Origin: Gammaproteobacteria bacterium
GTDB taxonomy: Bacteria > Pseudomonadota > Gammaproteobacteria > SZUA-229
Assembly: GCA_026995045.1 (NCBI GenBank)
Contig: JALWPK010000206.1
Location: 1 to 48,941, forward strand
DNA length: 48,941 nucleotides
Direction of reading: 5' to 3'
A program made the translations under genes and the position numbers. Under the pieces are notes generated by a model. It was given only the letters and a program-made list of their open reading frames with translations. It was not told the origin of the DNA and made no database searches. This document shows positions 40,228-48,941 of this stretch, piece by piece. Within the stretch, counting starts at the first letter, position 1. The number at the start of each line of letters is the position of its first letter.

Positions 40228-42555
40228 ATGACCAAAAAAGCCACTCAAAAAAAGCCACGCCGAAAACAGGGTTCCCGCAATAAAACGTCTAAACCATCAC
40301 ACAGCTCAAACGGTATGGGTGGGTGGCGAAGGGGGCTTGTTGTTGTGTCTGTGCTGGCGGTGTTGTTTGCCGCTTACCTGGTGTGGCTGGATTTCAAAAT
40401 ACTGAAACGCTTCGAAGGCCGCATGTGGCAACTGCCGGCGAAAGTGTACGCGCGGCCGTTGGAGTTGTATGCCGGCAAGCGCACCACACCGGCGCAACTG
40501 CGATTCGAGCTGGAGTTGCTGGGTTATACGGAACAGCAACAGTTGACGCCAACTCGCGGTATATATCATTTTGGCGACGCCTCGCTGGATATCCACACGC
40601 GCGGCTATACATTCCTGGATGGCGACGAGCCGGCGCGACTGTTGCATATCGAACTCGACAACAACATCATCACAACGATCCAGGATGTCAATAGCGGCGA
40701 GGAGCTTGCGCTGGCGCGGCTGGAGCCGGCATATATCGCCGGGATATTCCCGCAGCATGGGGAAGATCGCGAACTGCTCGATATCAATGCTGTGCCCGAT
40801 GTGTTTCTCACCATGCTGATTCTTACGGAAGACAGGCGTTTCTTTTCTCATCATGGCATCGATTTTTACGCCATCGCGCGGGCGTTGGTCGCCAACATCA
40901 GGGCGGGCCATACGGTGCAGGGCGGTAGCACGCTGACGCAGCAGTTGGTGAAAAACCTGTATCTCAGCTCCGAGCGTTCGTTGCTGCGTAAAATCAATGA
41001 AGCCCTGATGTCGGTGTTGCTTGAGCTGCACTATGACAAGCGCACGATTTTGCAAACCTACCTCAATGAAATTTACCTGGGACAGGATCGCAACCGCTCC
41101 ATTCACGGATTTGGTCTGGCCAGCCAGTTTTATTTCAGCAAACCGCTGCAACAACTGGGTTATGACCAGATGGCCATGCTGGTGGGGATGGTGAAAGGCG
41201 CTTCCTATTACAATCCGCTGCGTCATCCGCAGCGCGCCCGGCAACGGCGTGATGTTATCCTGAGAACCATGCTGCGGGAAGGCGTGATTTCGGAAAACCA
41301 GTATCAGGCGTTGATACGCAAGGATATTGTAGTCACCCAACATCGCAAGCGCGCGCGTTACCCGGCGTTTATGGATCTGGTTAAACGGCAGCTAAAAATG
41401 TATTACAACGAGGACGACCTGCAGGCGGAAGGGTTGAATATTTACACCACGCTTGATCCTTATATCCAGCAGCAGGCCGAGCAGGCTGTCATCCAGGCGA
41501 TGCAGGGCTTGTTCAAAAACAGACCGGGGTTGCAGGTCGCATCGGTAATTGCGCGGCATGGCAGCGGCGATGTGCTGGCCATGATCGGCGGCGCCAATCC
41601 GAAATATCCCGGTTTCAATCGCGCGCTGGATGCGCGGCGGCAGATTGGTTCGCTGATCAAGCCGGTGGTTTACCTGGCCGCCCTGAGCGCGCCGGATCGT
41701 TATACGCTGGCGACCGTGCTGGATGACTCGCCGATTGAACTGACCAACGAGCTGGGTGTGACCTGGGCGCCGCAGAACTACGACCGAGAGTTTCATGGCG
41801 ATATTCTGTTGTTTGATGCGCTGCTGCAATCGCGCAATGTTCCCGCGGTCAAAACCGGGCTGGACATCGGTCTTGGCGCCATCGCGCGCACTTTCCGCGA
41901 ACTGGGTGGCGGTCGGCGTCTTCGCCTGCTGCCATCGTTGACGCTTGGCGCAATCGAAATGACGCCCTTTGAAATCGCCAGCCTTTACCAGACTTTCGCC
42001 GCAGACGGTTTCGATACGCCATTGCAAAGTGTGTATGCCGTGACTGACAAGCACGGCGAACCGCTGACGCGCAACAGCATTGATGTGCGGCGCAACGTGC
42101 AGCATGCGCCGCTGTCATTAATTAACTATGCGCTGCGCGAAATCACCCGGCAGGGCACGGCGCGGCGCCTGTCGCGCGAACTGGCGATTACTGTCGCCGG
42201 CAAAACCGGCACCTCGGATGAGCTGCGCGACAGCTGGTTTGCCGGTTTCAGCGGCGAGCTGGTGTCGGTAGTGTGGATGGGATACGATGACAACCGGCCA
42301 AGCGGGCTGACCGGTTCATCCGGCGCGCTGCGGGTGTGGTCAAAACAAATGCAGCGCGTCGCCACCGCGGATTACCCGTTGCAACTGGATGAAAGTATCG
42401 CGTTTCACAGCATCGACCGCGACAGTGGCCTGCTGGGCGGGCCGGGTTGTGAAAATACGATAGAATTGCCCTTTATCAAAGGGTCTCAGCCCGCGCAGTC
42501 TGCGCAATGCGCCGATCAGGGCGGCGGCTGGTTTGACAGATTATTCGGAAATTGA
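40228..42555 (+). CDS. mrcB: Bifunctional penicillin-binding protein 1B
   Basis: The 775-residue class A PBP has a basic cytoplasmic leader, a membrane anchor near 33-53, a UB2H-like domain (PAKVYARPLELYAG onward), a glycosyltransferase domain with catalytic Glu near 201 (ILTEDRRFFSHHGID) and GGSTLTQQLVKN, and a transpeptidase domain with SLIK near 474, SRN near 534 and KTGT near 656. It polymerises and cross-links peptidoglycan. Its last base is the first base of the next gene. Confidence 0.95.
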   Translation: MTKKATQKKPRRKQGSRNKTSKPSHSSNGMGGWRRGLVVVSVLAVLFAAYLVWLDFKILKRFEGRMWQLPAKVYARPLELYAGKRTTPAQLRFELELLGYTEQQQLTPTRGIYHFGDASLDIHTRGYTFLDGDEPARLLHIELDNNIITTIQDVNSGEELALARLEPAYIAGIFPQHGEDRELLDINAVPDVFLTMLILTEDRRFFSHHGIDFYAIARALVANIRAGHTVQGGSTLTQQLVKNLYLSSERSLLRKINEALMSVLLELHYDKRTILQTYLNEIYLGQDRNRSIHGFGLASQFYFSKPLQQLGYDQMAMLVGMVKGASYYNPLRHPQRARQRRDVILRTMLREGVISENQYQALIRKDIVVTQHRKRARYPAFMDLVKRQLKMYYNEDDLQAEGLNIYTTLDPYIQQQAEQAVIQAMQGLFKNRPGLQVASVIARHGSGDVLAMIGGANPKYPGFNRALDARRQIGSLIKPVVYLAALSAPDRYTLATVLDDSPIELTNELGVTWAPQNYDREFHGDILLFDALLQSRNVPAVKTGLDIGLGAIARTFRELGGGRRLRLLPSLTLGAIEMTPFEIASLYQTFAADGFDTPLQSVYAVTDKHGEPLTRNSIDVRRNVQHAPLSLINYALREITRQGTARRLSRELAITVAGKTGTSDELRDSWFAGFSGELVSVVWMGYDDNRPSGLTGSSGALRVWSKQMQRVATADYPLQLDESIAFHSIDRDSGLLGGPGCENTIELPFIKGSQPAQSAQCADQGGGWFDRLFGN

Positions 42556-43013
42556 TGCAACAACACTTTCATACTTTTGCCGCCAGCTTGCTGGTTTTGC
42601 TGCTGACGGCATGCGCTGGCCTGACGCCAGCGCCACAGCAAACCGAAACCGGTCTGCCGTGGCAGGCTGTCTGGCAATCGGACATCGGGCGGCACAACAC
42701 GGCGGTGCAACAACTGATTCGTCAGGCGGATGACGCCATCCGCAACGCCAATTATGACAAGGCCGCAAGCCTGCTGGAGCGTGTGCTGCGCATTGACAAC
42801 CGCGTCGCCAGCGTCTGGAGCCGCCTTAGCTGGCTGGCGATGCAGCAACAGCAGGCGCGCCGCGCGCAGAACCTGCTGATGCGAAGCAACAGCCTCAGCC
42901 AAGATGACGCCTTGCGCAAGCTTAACTGGCGGCTTTACCGCCGCGCCAGCGAAGCGATTGATGACCGCGCCGGCGTCGCGCGCGCCGAACAGAAGCTGGC
43001 GGCCTTTGACTGA
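42555..43013 (+). CDS. Small TPR lipoprotein
   Basis: The 152-residue protein has a lipoprotein signal with Cys20 (LLLTAC) and a TPR-like helical body (DAIRNANYDKAASLLERVLRID, VWSRLSWLAMQQQQARRAQN). It overlaps mrcB by one base and yoaA by one, so it is coupled to both. Genes of this kind next to mrcB may assist PBP1B at the outer membrane, but no known activator signature (such as LpoB) is visible; that link is inference. Confidence 0.75.
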   Translation: MQQHFHTFAASLLVLLLTACAGLTPAPQQTETGLPWQAVWQSDIGRHNTAVQQLIRQADDAIRNANYDKAASLLERVLRIDNRVASVWSRLSWLAMQQQQARRAQNLLMRSNSLSQDDALRKLNWRLYRRASEAIDDRAGVARAEQKLAAFD

Positions 43014-44998
43014 TGCCTGCCTCGCCAAAAGCCTCGTATTATCTCGGCGGCGACGGCCCGTTTGCCGCCTTGCTGGACAACTACCAGGTGCGCCAGTCGC
43101 AGCTTGAGCTCAGCGACGCCATCGAACAGGCGATCCGCCAGGGCAAGGTGCTGGTGGCCGAGGCCGGCACCGGCATCGGCAAAAGTTTTGCCTATGCCGT
43201 GCCTGCGGTGTTGTCCGGTGAAAAAGTGATTGTTTCCACCGGCACCAAGCACTTGCAGGATCAGTTGTTTCACAACGATCTGCCGCGAGTGATGCAGGCG
43301 CTGGAAACGCCTGTGAAAACGGCCCTGCTCAAGGGGCGCTCCAATTATCTCTGCCTGCACCGCATGCACACCGCCGAGCATTCCGGTTTCGTCAAACGCG
43401 ACGCGCAGGCGGTGATTCACGATGTACAGCAATGGTCGAACCAGACCGAAAGCGGCGACATTGCGGATTACACCGAGCTGCCGGAAGACAGTTATCTGTG
43501 GCCGTTGATGACCTCTTCCGCCGACAACTGTCTGGGCGGCGAATGCGATTACTGGAATGACTGCTTCGTGGTCAAGGCGCGCAAACAGGCGCAGGACGCC
43601 GATGTTGTGGTGATCAATCACCACCTGCTGCTGGCGGACATGACGCTGAAAGACGAGGGTTTTGCCGAGCTGTTGCCATCCGCCAGTGTCTTTATTATTG
43701 ATGAGGCGCACCAACTGCACGATGTGGCCTCGCGGTTTTTCGGCTCCACCATCAGCAGCCGTCAGCTGATTGCGCTGGCGCGCGATAGCATCGCCGAGCA
43801 GGTTAATGATGCGCCCGACATGGGCGAGCTGCGCGAGTATGCCGAAGAACTGGAAAACACCGCGCGTGATTTCCGCCTGGCGCTGGGCGATTCCGGGCAA
43901 AAAGAAGCCTGGCTGCGGGTGCGAAACAAACCATCAGTCAGGCAGGTTATGGCCCAACTTGGCGAGGCGCTGAAAGAGTTAGAGGCTTCATTACAGGTTG
44001 CCGCCGAACGCAGCCGTGGCCTGGATCAATGTGCGCAACGCGTGGCGGCGCTGCGTGCAACGCTTGCGCGGTTTGATGACGCTGGCGACGCCAATGCGGA
44101 GCAGGCGATTTTGTGGTTTGAAACCTACAGCAAAAGCTTCATGCTGCACGCCACTCCGATCGACATTGCAGACATCTTTCGCAAGCACACCGACGATTTC
44201 GCCCACAGCTGGCTGTTCACTTCAGCCACCTTGCAGGTGAATCATTCATTCGATCACTTTGCCGATGCGCTGGGTTTGCAGGATTATCAGGCCGGTGAGT
44301 GGGAAAGCCCCTTCGATTACATGCGGCAATGCCTGTTGTACCTGCCAACCAACATGCCGGAGCCGTCTGATGCGCAGTTTACCCGCGAGATGATCGACCG
44401 CGCCGCGCCGGTGCTGGCCGCCAGCCAGGGCCGGGCGTTTTTGCTGTTCACCAGTTTTCGCGCATTGAATGAAGCGCAACGCCAGCTTCGCAATGCGGTA
44501 GACTATCCGATATTCGAGCAGGGCGATTTACCCAAGCACGAATTGCTGGCGCAGTTTCGCAACACGCCGAACGCCATTCTTCTGGGAACCAGCAGTTTCT
44601 GGGAAGGCGTGGACGTGCGCGGCGAGGCGCTGTCCTGCGTGATTATCGACAAGCTGCCGTTCGCCTCGCCCGGCGACCCGGTGATGCAGGCGCGCATCGA
44701 CGCCATGCGCAAGGCCGGCAAGCAGCCGTTCATGGACTATCAGGTGCCGCAGGCGGTGATTGCGCTGAAGCAGGGCATCGGCCGTCTGATACGCGATGTC
44801 AATGACAGCGGCGTGGTGATGATTGCCGATCCGCGCCTCACCCAAAAAGGCTATGGCCGGGTGTTTCTCAACAGCCTGCCGCGCATGCCGATTACCCGCG
44901 AACTCGCCGATGTGCAGGCGTTTTACCAACGCCACCACCAGACCGAAGATAACCAAGCTGAACCAACCGGGGTTGCCGATGAAGTTGCTAGCCGTTGA
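43013..44998 (+). CDS. yoaA: DinG-family DNA helicase YoaA
   Basis: The 661-residue XPD/DinG-type helicase has Walker A AEAGTGIGKS near residues 50-59, four cysteines consistent with an Fe-S domain (YLCLH, NCLGGECDYWNDC), a DEAH box (IIDEAHQLHD), and C-terminal motif VI QGIGRLIR. It unwinds damaged DNA with 5'-3' polarity as the family does. It overlaps tsaB by 20 bases, the usual yoaA-tsaB neighbourhood. Confidence 0.9.
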   Translation: MPASPKASYYLGGDGPFAALLDNYQVRQSQLELSDAIEQAIRQGKVLVAEAGTGIGKSFAYAVPAVLSGEKVIVSTGTKHLQDQLFHNDLPRVMQALETPVKTALLKGRSNYLCLHRMHTAEHSGFVKRDAQAVIHDVQQWSNQTESGDIADYTELPEDSYLWPLMTSSADNCLGGECDYWNDCFVVKARKQAQDADVVVINHHLLLADMTLKDEGFAELLPSASVFIIDEAHQLHDVASRFFGSTISSRQLIALARDSIAEQVNDAPDMGELREYAEELENTARDFRLALGDSGQKEAWLRVRNKPSVRQVMAQLGEALKELEASLQVAAERSRGLDQCAQRVAALRATLARFDDAGDANAEQAILWFETYSKSFMLHATPIDIADIFRKHTDDFAHSWLFTSATLQVNHSFDHFADALGLQDYQAGEWESPFDYMRQCLLYLPTNMPEPSDAQFTREMIDRAAPVLAASQGRAFLLFTSFRALNEAQRQLRNAVDYPIFEQGDLPKHELLAQFRNTPNAILLGTSSFWEGVDVRGEALSCVIIDKLPFASPGDPVMQARIDAMRKAGKQPFMDYQVPQAVIALKQGIGRLIRDVNDSGVVMIADPRLTQKGYGRVFLNSLPRMPITRELADVQAFYQRHHQTEDNQAEPTGVADEVASR

Positions 44999-45662
44999 TA
45001 CCGCCACTGAAGCCTGTTCCGCCGCGCTGCTGGTGGACGGGGAAATCACCCAGCAGTATGAAGTGGCGCCGCAAATGCACAGCCACATGATTCTGGAAAT
45101 GATTGATGAGCTGATGGCGAAAGCCTATCTCAAGCCCGCGCAGCTCGACTGCCTGGCGTTTGGCCGCGGGCCGGGTTCGTTCATGGGCATACGCATCGCC
45201 GCCGGTGTGGTGCAGGGCATCGGCTTTGCGCACCAATTGCCGGTTGTGCCGGTGTCGGTGTTGCAGGCGATGGCGCTGAATGCGCACCGCGAAACCGGCG
45301 CCAGTCATATTCTGTCCGCCATTGATGCGCGCATGAAAGAAGTGTACTGGGCCGGTTTTGAAATCCGCAACGGTTCGCCGGTGATGGTGTTGGAAGAAAG
45401 CGTGTGCAAGCCTGAGGAAGTTGCCGTTCCCGAACAGGGCGAATGGGCTGGCGCCGGCACGGGCTGGGACAGCTACGGCGATGTGTTGCAGGCAAAATGC
45501 GAAGGTCTGGTCAGCCAGGTGCTGCCGCAGTGTTTCCCGTCCGCCCAGGCAATCGCCGAACTCGCCGCGCCGGAATTTGAAGCCGGCAATACGGTGGATG
45601 CGGCGGCCGCCGTGCCGGTGTATATCCGCGACAATGTTGCGGCCAAACCCAAAGCAGAATAG
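44979..45662 (+). CDS. tsaB: tRNA threonylcarbamoyladenosine protein TsaB
   Basis: The 227-residue protein opens with MKLLAVDTATEACSAAL and has the GRGPGSFMGIRI loop near 65-76, an ASKHA-fold family without its own catalysis. It forms the TsaB-TsaD-TsaE complex that makes t6A37 in tRNAs. ATG 44979 lies inside the yoaA end, giving coupled translation. Confidence 0.94.
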   Translation: MKLLAVDTATEACSAALLVDGEITQQYEVAPQMHSHMILEMIDELMAKAYLKPAQLDCLAFGRGPGSFMGIRIAAGVVQGIGFAHQLPVVPVSVLQAMALNAHRETGASHILSAIDARMKEVYWAGFEIRNGSPVMVLEESVCKPEEVAVPEQGEWAGAGTGWDSYGDVLQAKCEGLVSQVLPQCFPSAQAIAELAAPEFEAGNTVDAAAAVPVYIRDNVAAKPKAE

Positions 45663-45677
45663 TTGCCTGATTAACGT

Positions 45678-45746
45678 TCACCACAAAGTCAAAAAGGGCG
45701 CAAAGACGCATTTAAGTCTCTCTGCGCTCTCTGTGCGCTCTGTGGC
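45678..45746. repeat. Inverted pair of CCACAGAG-type repeats between tsaB and prfB
   Basis: CCACAAAGTC...GCGCAAAGACGC (from 45681) and the inverse GCGCTCTCTGTGCGCTCTGT followed by GGC (to 45745) form an imperfect palindrome. Related copies occur at 5924-5954, 47051-47080 and 48641-48826. Confidence 0.6.
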
Positions 45747-45825
45747 AAATTCGATTAACCAGCTGCATTTCAAGCCCCCTTGCTGTATCATTCGCCCCTC
45801 GAATTTTCACCACAGAATCAGTACG

Positions 45826-46921
45826 ATGGAAGTCAACCCCATAACCGCCAAGATTGAAGATCTGAACCAGCGCATCGCGTCGCTGAGGGGGTATCTTTGA
45901 CTTCGACCGCCGCAAAGAAGAGCTGGAGGAAGTCAATCGCGAGCTGGAGCAATCCGATGTCTGGGACGACCCGGAGCGCGCGCAAAAGCTGGGGCAGGAT
46001 CGGGTAAGACTGGAAAAAATCGTTCTCAGCATCGAGAACCTGGAATCCACGCTGGCCGACGCCGCCGAATTGCTGGAAATGGCGGTCGAGGAAAATGACG
46101 AGGACACCGTCGCCGGCATTGAGGCCGATCTCGCCGAAGCGGAAAAAGCGGTTGAAGAACTGGAATTTCGCCGCATGTTCTCCGGCGAAATGGACGCCAG
46201 CAACGCCTTTCTCGATATTCAGGCCGGTTCCGGCGGCACCGAGGCGCAGGACTGGGCGGAAATGCTGTTGCGCATGTACCTGCGCTGGGGCGAAGCACAC
46301 GGTTTCAAGACCGAGTTGATGGAAGTGTCGCCGGGCGAGGTCGCCGGCATCAAGAGCGCCACCATTCGTTTTGAAGGCGATTATGTGTTCGGCCGCCTGC
46401 GCACCGAAACCGGCGTGCACCGGCTGGTGCGCAAGTCGCCGTTCGATTCCGGCAACCGCCGTCATACGTCGTTTGCCGCCGTATTTGTTTCACCGGAAAT
46501 CGACGACGATATCGAAATCGACATCAACCCCGCCGATTTGCGTATCGATGTTTACCGCGCCAGCGGCGCCGGCGGTCAGCATGTCAACAAAACCGAATCC
46601 GCGGTGCGCATCACCCACAACCCCACCGGCGTGGTGGTGCAGTGCCAGAATGACCGCTCGCAGCACAAGAACAAGGCGGCGGCGATGAAGCAGCTCAAGG
46701 CCAAGTTGTACGAACTGGAAATGCAAAAGCGCAATGCCGATCAGCAGGCGCTGGAAGACAGCAAGTCCGACATTGGCTGGGGCAGCCAGATACGTTCCTA
46801 TGTGCTGGACCAGTCGCGCATCAAGGATTTGCGCACCGGGGTGGAAACCGGCAACACCCAGGCGGTGCTGGATGGCGACCTGGATCAGTTTATTGAAGCC
46901 AGTTTGAAAAGCGGCTTGTGA
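45826..46921 (+). CDS. prfB: Peptide chain release factor 2, with programmed +1 frameshift
   Basis: The 364-residue RF2 is made by joining 45826-45897 and 45899-46921. The first 24 codons end in CTT TGA, and the sequence AGGGGGTATCTTTGAC is the canonical autoregulatory site: the internal Shine-Dalgarno AGGGGG, slippery CTT, in-frame UGA and following C. Low RF2 promotes the shift and so raises RF2. The downstream part has the SPF stop-recognition motif ([11 protein letters not shown]) and the GGQ catalytic motif ([10 protein letters not shown]). It lies 181 bases before lysS, in the usual order. Confidence 0.96.
45886..45901 (+). promoter_or_regulatory. prfB: prfB programmed frameshift site
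   Basis: AGGGGGTATCTTTGAC: internal Shine-Dalgarno, CTT shift codon, UGA at 45898-45900 and a C that weakens termination. Identical in layout to E. coli prfB. Confidence 0.95.
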
Positions 46922-47050
46922 AACCAGTCCGCCAATGAACGCGAATGCACGCAAAATAGCATTTCATGCCAGTTATCTGGCAGCAGCAGGAAGTCTGTGC
47001 CGACATGCAACAATCAGGTATTCGTCTTCTTTGCCAGCGGAAATAACATC

Positions 47051-47080
47051 CACTCTGCGTCCTCTGTGGCCTCTGTGGCA
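47051..47080. repeat. CCTCTGTGG-type dispersed repeat
   Basis: CACTCTGCGTCCTCTGTGGC then CTCTGTGGCA sits just upstream of lysS, the inverse orientation of the copies at 45681 and 48641. A CGCGAATGCACGCAAA element at about 46939-46954 in the same gap is also of a commonly dispersed type. Confidence 0.55.
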
Positions 47081-47102
47081 ATTCACTGAATGAAGTAATG
47101 AC

Positions 47103-48626
47103 ATGACTGAAGAAACAAAAGCTCTCACGCAGGAAGACGAAAACAAGCTGATTGCGCAGCGGCGTGAAAAACTGCAGGCCATTCGCGAGAAAGCAGGCGG
47201 CAACGGCAGCGCCTTTCCCAATGACTTCCGGCGTGATGTGCTGGCGGCTGACCTGCATGCGCATTATGGCGACAAGTCGCCGGAAGAGCTGGATGAATTG
47301 GCGCAGCGTGTTTCTGTCGCCGGGCGCATGATGGCCAAGCGCGTCATGGGCAAGGCCAGCTTTACCAAGATTCAGGATATGTCCGGGCAGATACAGTTAT
47401 TCCTGCAACGCGATTCCCTGCCCGAAGGCGTGTACAACGAGGGCTTCAAAAAATGGGACGTGGGGGATTTAATCGGCGCCGAAGGTGTGCTGTTCAAAAC
47501 CAAAACCGGTGAGTTGTCGGTGAAGGTGGACAATGTGCGTTTGCTGACCAAGTCGCTGCGCCCCTTGCCGGAAAAATTTCACGGCCTCACCGACATGGAA
47601 GTGCGTTACCGTCAGCGTTATCTCGACCTGATTATGAATCAGGAAGTGAAGGAAACCTTCAAAAAACGCACCCGCATTATCGCCTTCATTCGTAACTATT
47701 TTGACAGCCACGGTTTCATGGAAGTGGAAACCCCGATGATGCAGGTGATTCCCGGCGGCGCCACCGCGCGGCCGTTCGAGACCTATCACAATGCGCTGGG
47801 TTTGCCCATGTTTTTGCGCATCGCGCCGGAGCTGTATCTCAAGCGTCTGGTCGTCGGTGGTTTTGAAAAAGTGTACGAAATCAACCGTAATTTCCGCAAC
47901 GAAGGCGTGTCCACCCGGCATAATCCCGAGTTCACCATGCTGGAGTTTTATCAGGCCTACGCCGATTACCGCGATCTGATGGACTTGACCGAAGACCTGC
48001 TGCGCAAGCTGGCCAGCGAGGTGCTGGGTTCCACCACGGTCAGTTACCAGGGCGAAAGCTACGACTTCGGCAAACCGTTCCAGCGCCTCAGCGTGTTCGA
48101 TTCCATTCTGCAGTACAACCCGGACATCACTGCCGGGCAGTTGTCGGATGAAGCCGGCGCCAGACAGATTGCCGAATCACTCGGCATCAAGCTGAAAGAT
48201 TCCTATGGCCTCGGCAAGGTGCAAATCGAGATATTTGAAAAAACCGTCGAACACCGTTTGATGGACCCGACCTTTATTACCGAATACCCGACCGAAGTGT
48301 CGCCGCTGGCGCGCCGCAGCGACAGCAATCCGTTCGTCACCGACCGCTTCGAGTTCTTTGTCGGCGGCCGTGAAATCGCCAACGGTTTCTCCGAGCTGAA
48401 CGATGCTGAAGATCAGGCCGAGCGTTTCAAAAAACAGGTGGCGGAAAAAGAAGCCGGCGACGATGAAGCCATGCACTACGACGCCGATTACATCCGCGCG
48501 CTGGAATACGGTCTGCCGCCCACTGCAGGCGAAGGCATCGGCATCGACCGGCTGGTGATGCTGCTGACCGATTCGCCTTCAATCCGCGACGTGATTCTGT
48601 TCCCGCATATGCGGGTTGAGGATTGA
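47103..48626 (+). CDS. lysS: Lysyl-tRNA synthetase, class II
   Basis: The 507-residue enzyme has an N-terminal OB-fold anticodon domain ([18 protein letters not shown]), motif 2 [19 protein letters not shown] and motif 3 [14 protein letters not shown]. It charges tRNA-Lys. A 14-base palindrome lies in its last codons but falls in conserved residues. Confidence 0.97.
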   Translation: MTEETKALTQEDENKLIAQRREKLQAIREKAGGNGSAFPNDFRRDVLAADLHAHYGDKSPEELDELAQRVSVAGRMMAKRVMGKASFTKIQDMSGQIQLFLQRDSLPEGVYNEGFKKWDVGDLIGAEGVLFKTKTGELSVKVDNVRLLTKSLRPLPEKFHGLTDMEVRYRQRYLDLIMNQEVKETFKKRTRIIAFIRNYFDSHGFMEVETPMMQVIPGGATARPFETYHNALGLPMFLRIAPELYLKRLVVGGFEKVYEINRNFRNEGVSTRHNPEFTMLEFYQAYADYRDLMDLTEDLLRKLASEVLGSTTVSYQGESYDFGKPFQRLSVFDSILQYNPDITAGQLSDEAGARQIAESLGIKLKDSYGLGKVQIEIFEKTVEHRLMDPTFITEYPTEVSPLARRSDSNPFVTDRFEFFVGGREIANGFSELNDAEDQAERFKKQVAEKEAGDDEAMHYDADYIRALEYGLPPTAGEGIGIDRLVMLLTDSPSIRDVILFPHMRVED

Positions 48627-48640
48627 CCGCCTGTTTGCGT

Positions 48641-48826
48641 TAGCCACAGAGGGCGCAGAGTACACGGAGAGGTTTTTTTCACCACAGAGGCGCGGAGACG
48701 CAAAGAATGATCGCAGGAGCGGCTTTAGCCGCGAATTGTGCTTTGCACAGGCGCCGAGCTATCTGAAATCGCGTATTCGCGGCTAAAGCCACTCCTACAT
48801 AGAAAAACTCTGTGTCTCTGCGCCTT
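48641..48826. repeat. Nested inverted repeat: CACAGAG copies flanking a REP pair
   Basis: The order is: CCACAGAGGGCGCAGAG (from 48644), a second CCACAGAGG copy (48682-48705), a REP arm CAGGAGCGGCTTTAGCCGCG then AAT (48714-48736), a 38-base spacer, the inverse REP arm ATTCGCGGCTAAAGCCACTC then CTAC (48775-48798), and an inverse CACAGAG copy (48805-48826). The REP arms are themselves small hairpins. Paired inverted REPs are typical of elements mobilised by REP-associated tyrosine transposases; no such gene is in the window. Confidence 0.7.
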
Positions 48827-48941
48827 GTATGTTACCCCCACATGTTATTTCATATAGTTTTGGCATGGTAGGCCGATTGCGCCCAGGGCAACAACCCGTC
48901 GCGGAGCCAGGGTCGCCATGCCATTCTCTGTTTACCCCGAA
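48827..48941. other. Unassigned end of window with an 8-bp inverted repeat
   Basis: TGGCATGG (48861-48868) and CCATGCCA (48916-48923) bracket a GC-rich 47-base interior. No gene is supported before the window ends; it could be the start of a structured RNA or of another repeat. Confidence 0.35.

Noticed and set aside
48602-48615. Perfect palindrome CCCGCATATGCGGG at the end of lysS
   Set aside because: It encodes the conserved FPHMR segment of LysS, so protein constraint explains it.

Overview
The window is a 49-kb piece of a gammaproteobacterial chromosome, moderately GC-rich over most of its length. This rests on a complete iscRSUA-hscBA-fdx-iscX block followed by rlmN-pilF-rodZ-hisS-yfgM-bamB-der, on a prfB gene with the classical programmed frameshift site, and on mrcB, mfd, csiV and yoaA-type genes. 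I cannot name the genus. Dispersed GCGGCTNNAGCCGCGA (REP-like) and CCACAGAGG-type repeats lie in several intergenic gaps.

Layout. (1) 1-1670: the right end of an IS3-family element abuts a decayed gene for a small secreted protein, followed by a hairpin, an unknown membrane-anchored protein and a 48-residue Arg-rich protein. (2) 1670-11975: csiV and mfd on the minus strand, an unknown 70-residue protein with a secreted esterase, a cardiolipin synthase, an RhlE-type helicase and an AGCS amino-acid/cation symporter. (3) 11976-21967: an accessory island. It holds a HipBA toxin-antitoxin pair with palindromic operators, the 5'-truncated remnant of a second hipA, an AT-rich endonuclease III-like protein with an expanded iron-sulfur loop, an unknown gene, and a compact operon: double-AAA ATPase, DUF2779 protein (Cas4-like nuclease plus DEDD exonuclease), WYL regulator, unknown protein. 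(4) 22024-37732: DUF502 membrane protein, arfB, then the Fe-S cluster assembly operon with an extra cysteine desulfurase between iscR and iscS, followed by the rlmN-to-der housekeeping cluster. (5) 37857-48941: a porin-like barrel protein, a Sel1/coiled-coil protein, mrcB, a TPR lipoprotein, yoaA, tsaB, prfB and lysS, ending in a nested inverted repeat.

How genes fit together. The isc genes make and deliver Fe-S clusters, and IscR probably represses them through two sites upstream of iscR. RlmN and YoaA, and probably the endonuclease III-like protein, are Fe-S consumers encoded nearby. The rlmN-der block combines translation (rlmN, hisS, der) with envelope work (pilF, rodZ, yfgM, bamB).

The best candidate for an undescribed system is the four-gene AAA/DUF2779/WYL operon at 16823-21967. 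Its translationally coupled genes, two-nuclease-domain protein, self-contained regulator and position next to a toxin-antitoxin locus suggest a defence or nucleic-acid surveillance module. That role is inference only.
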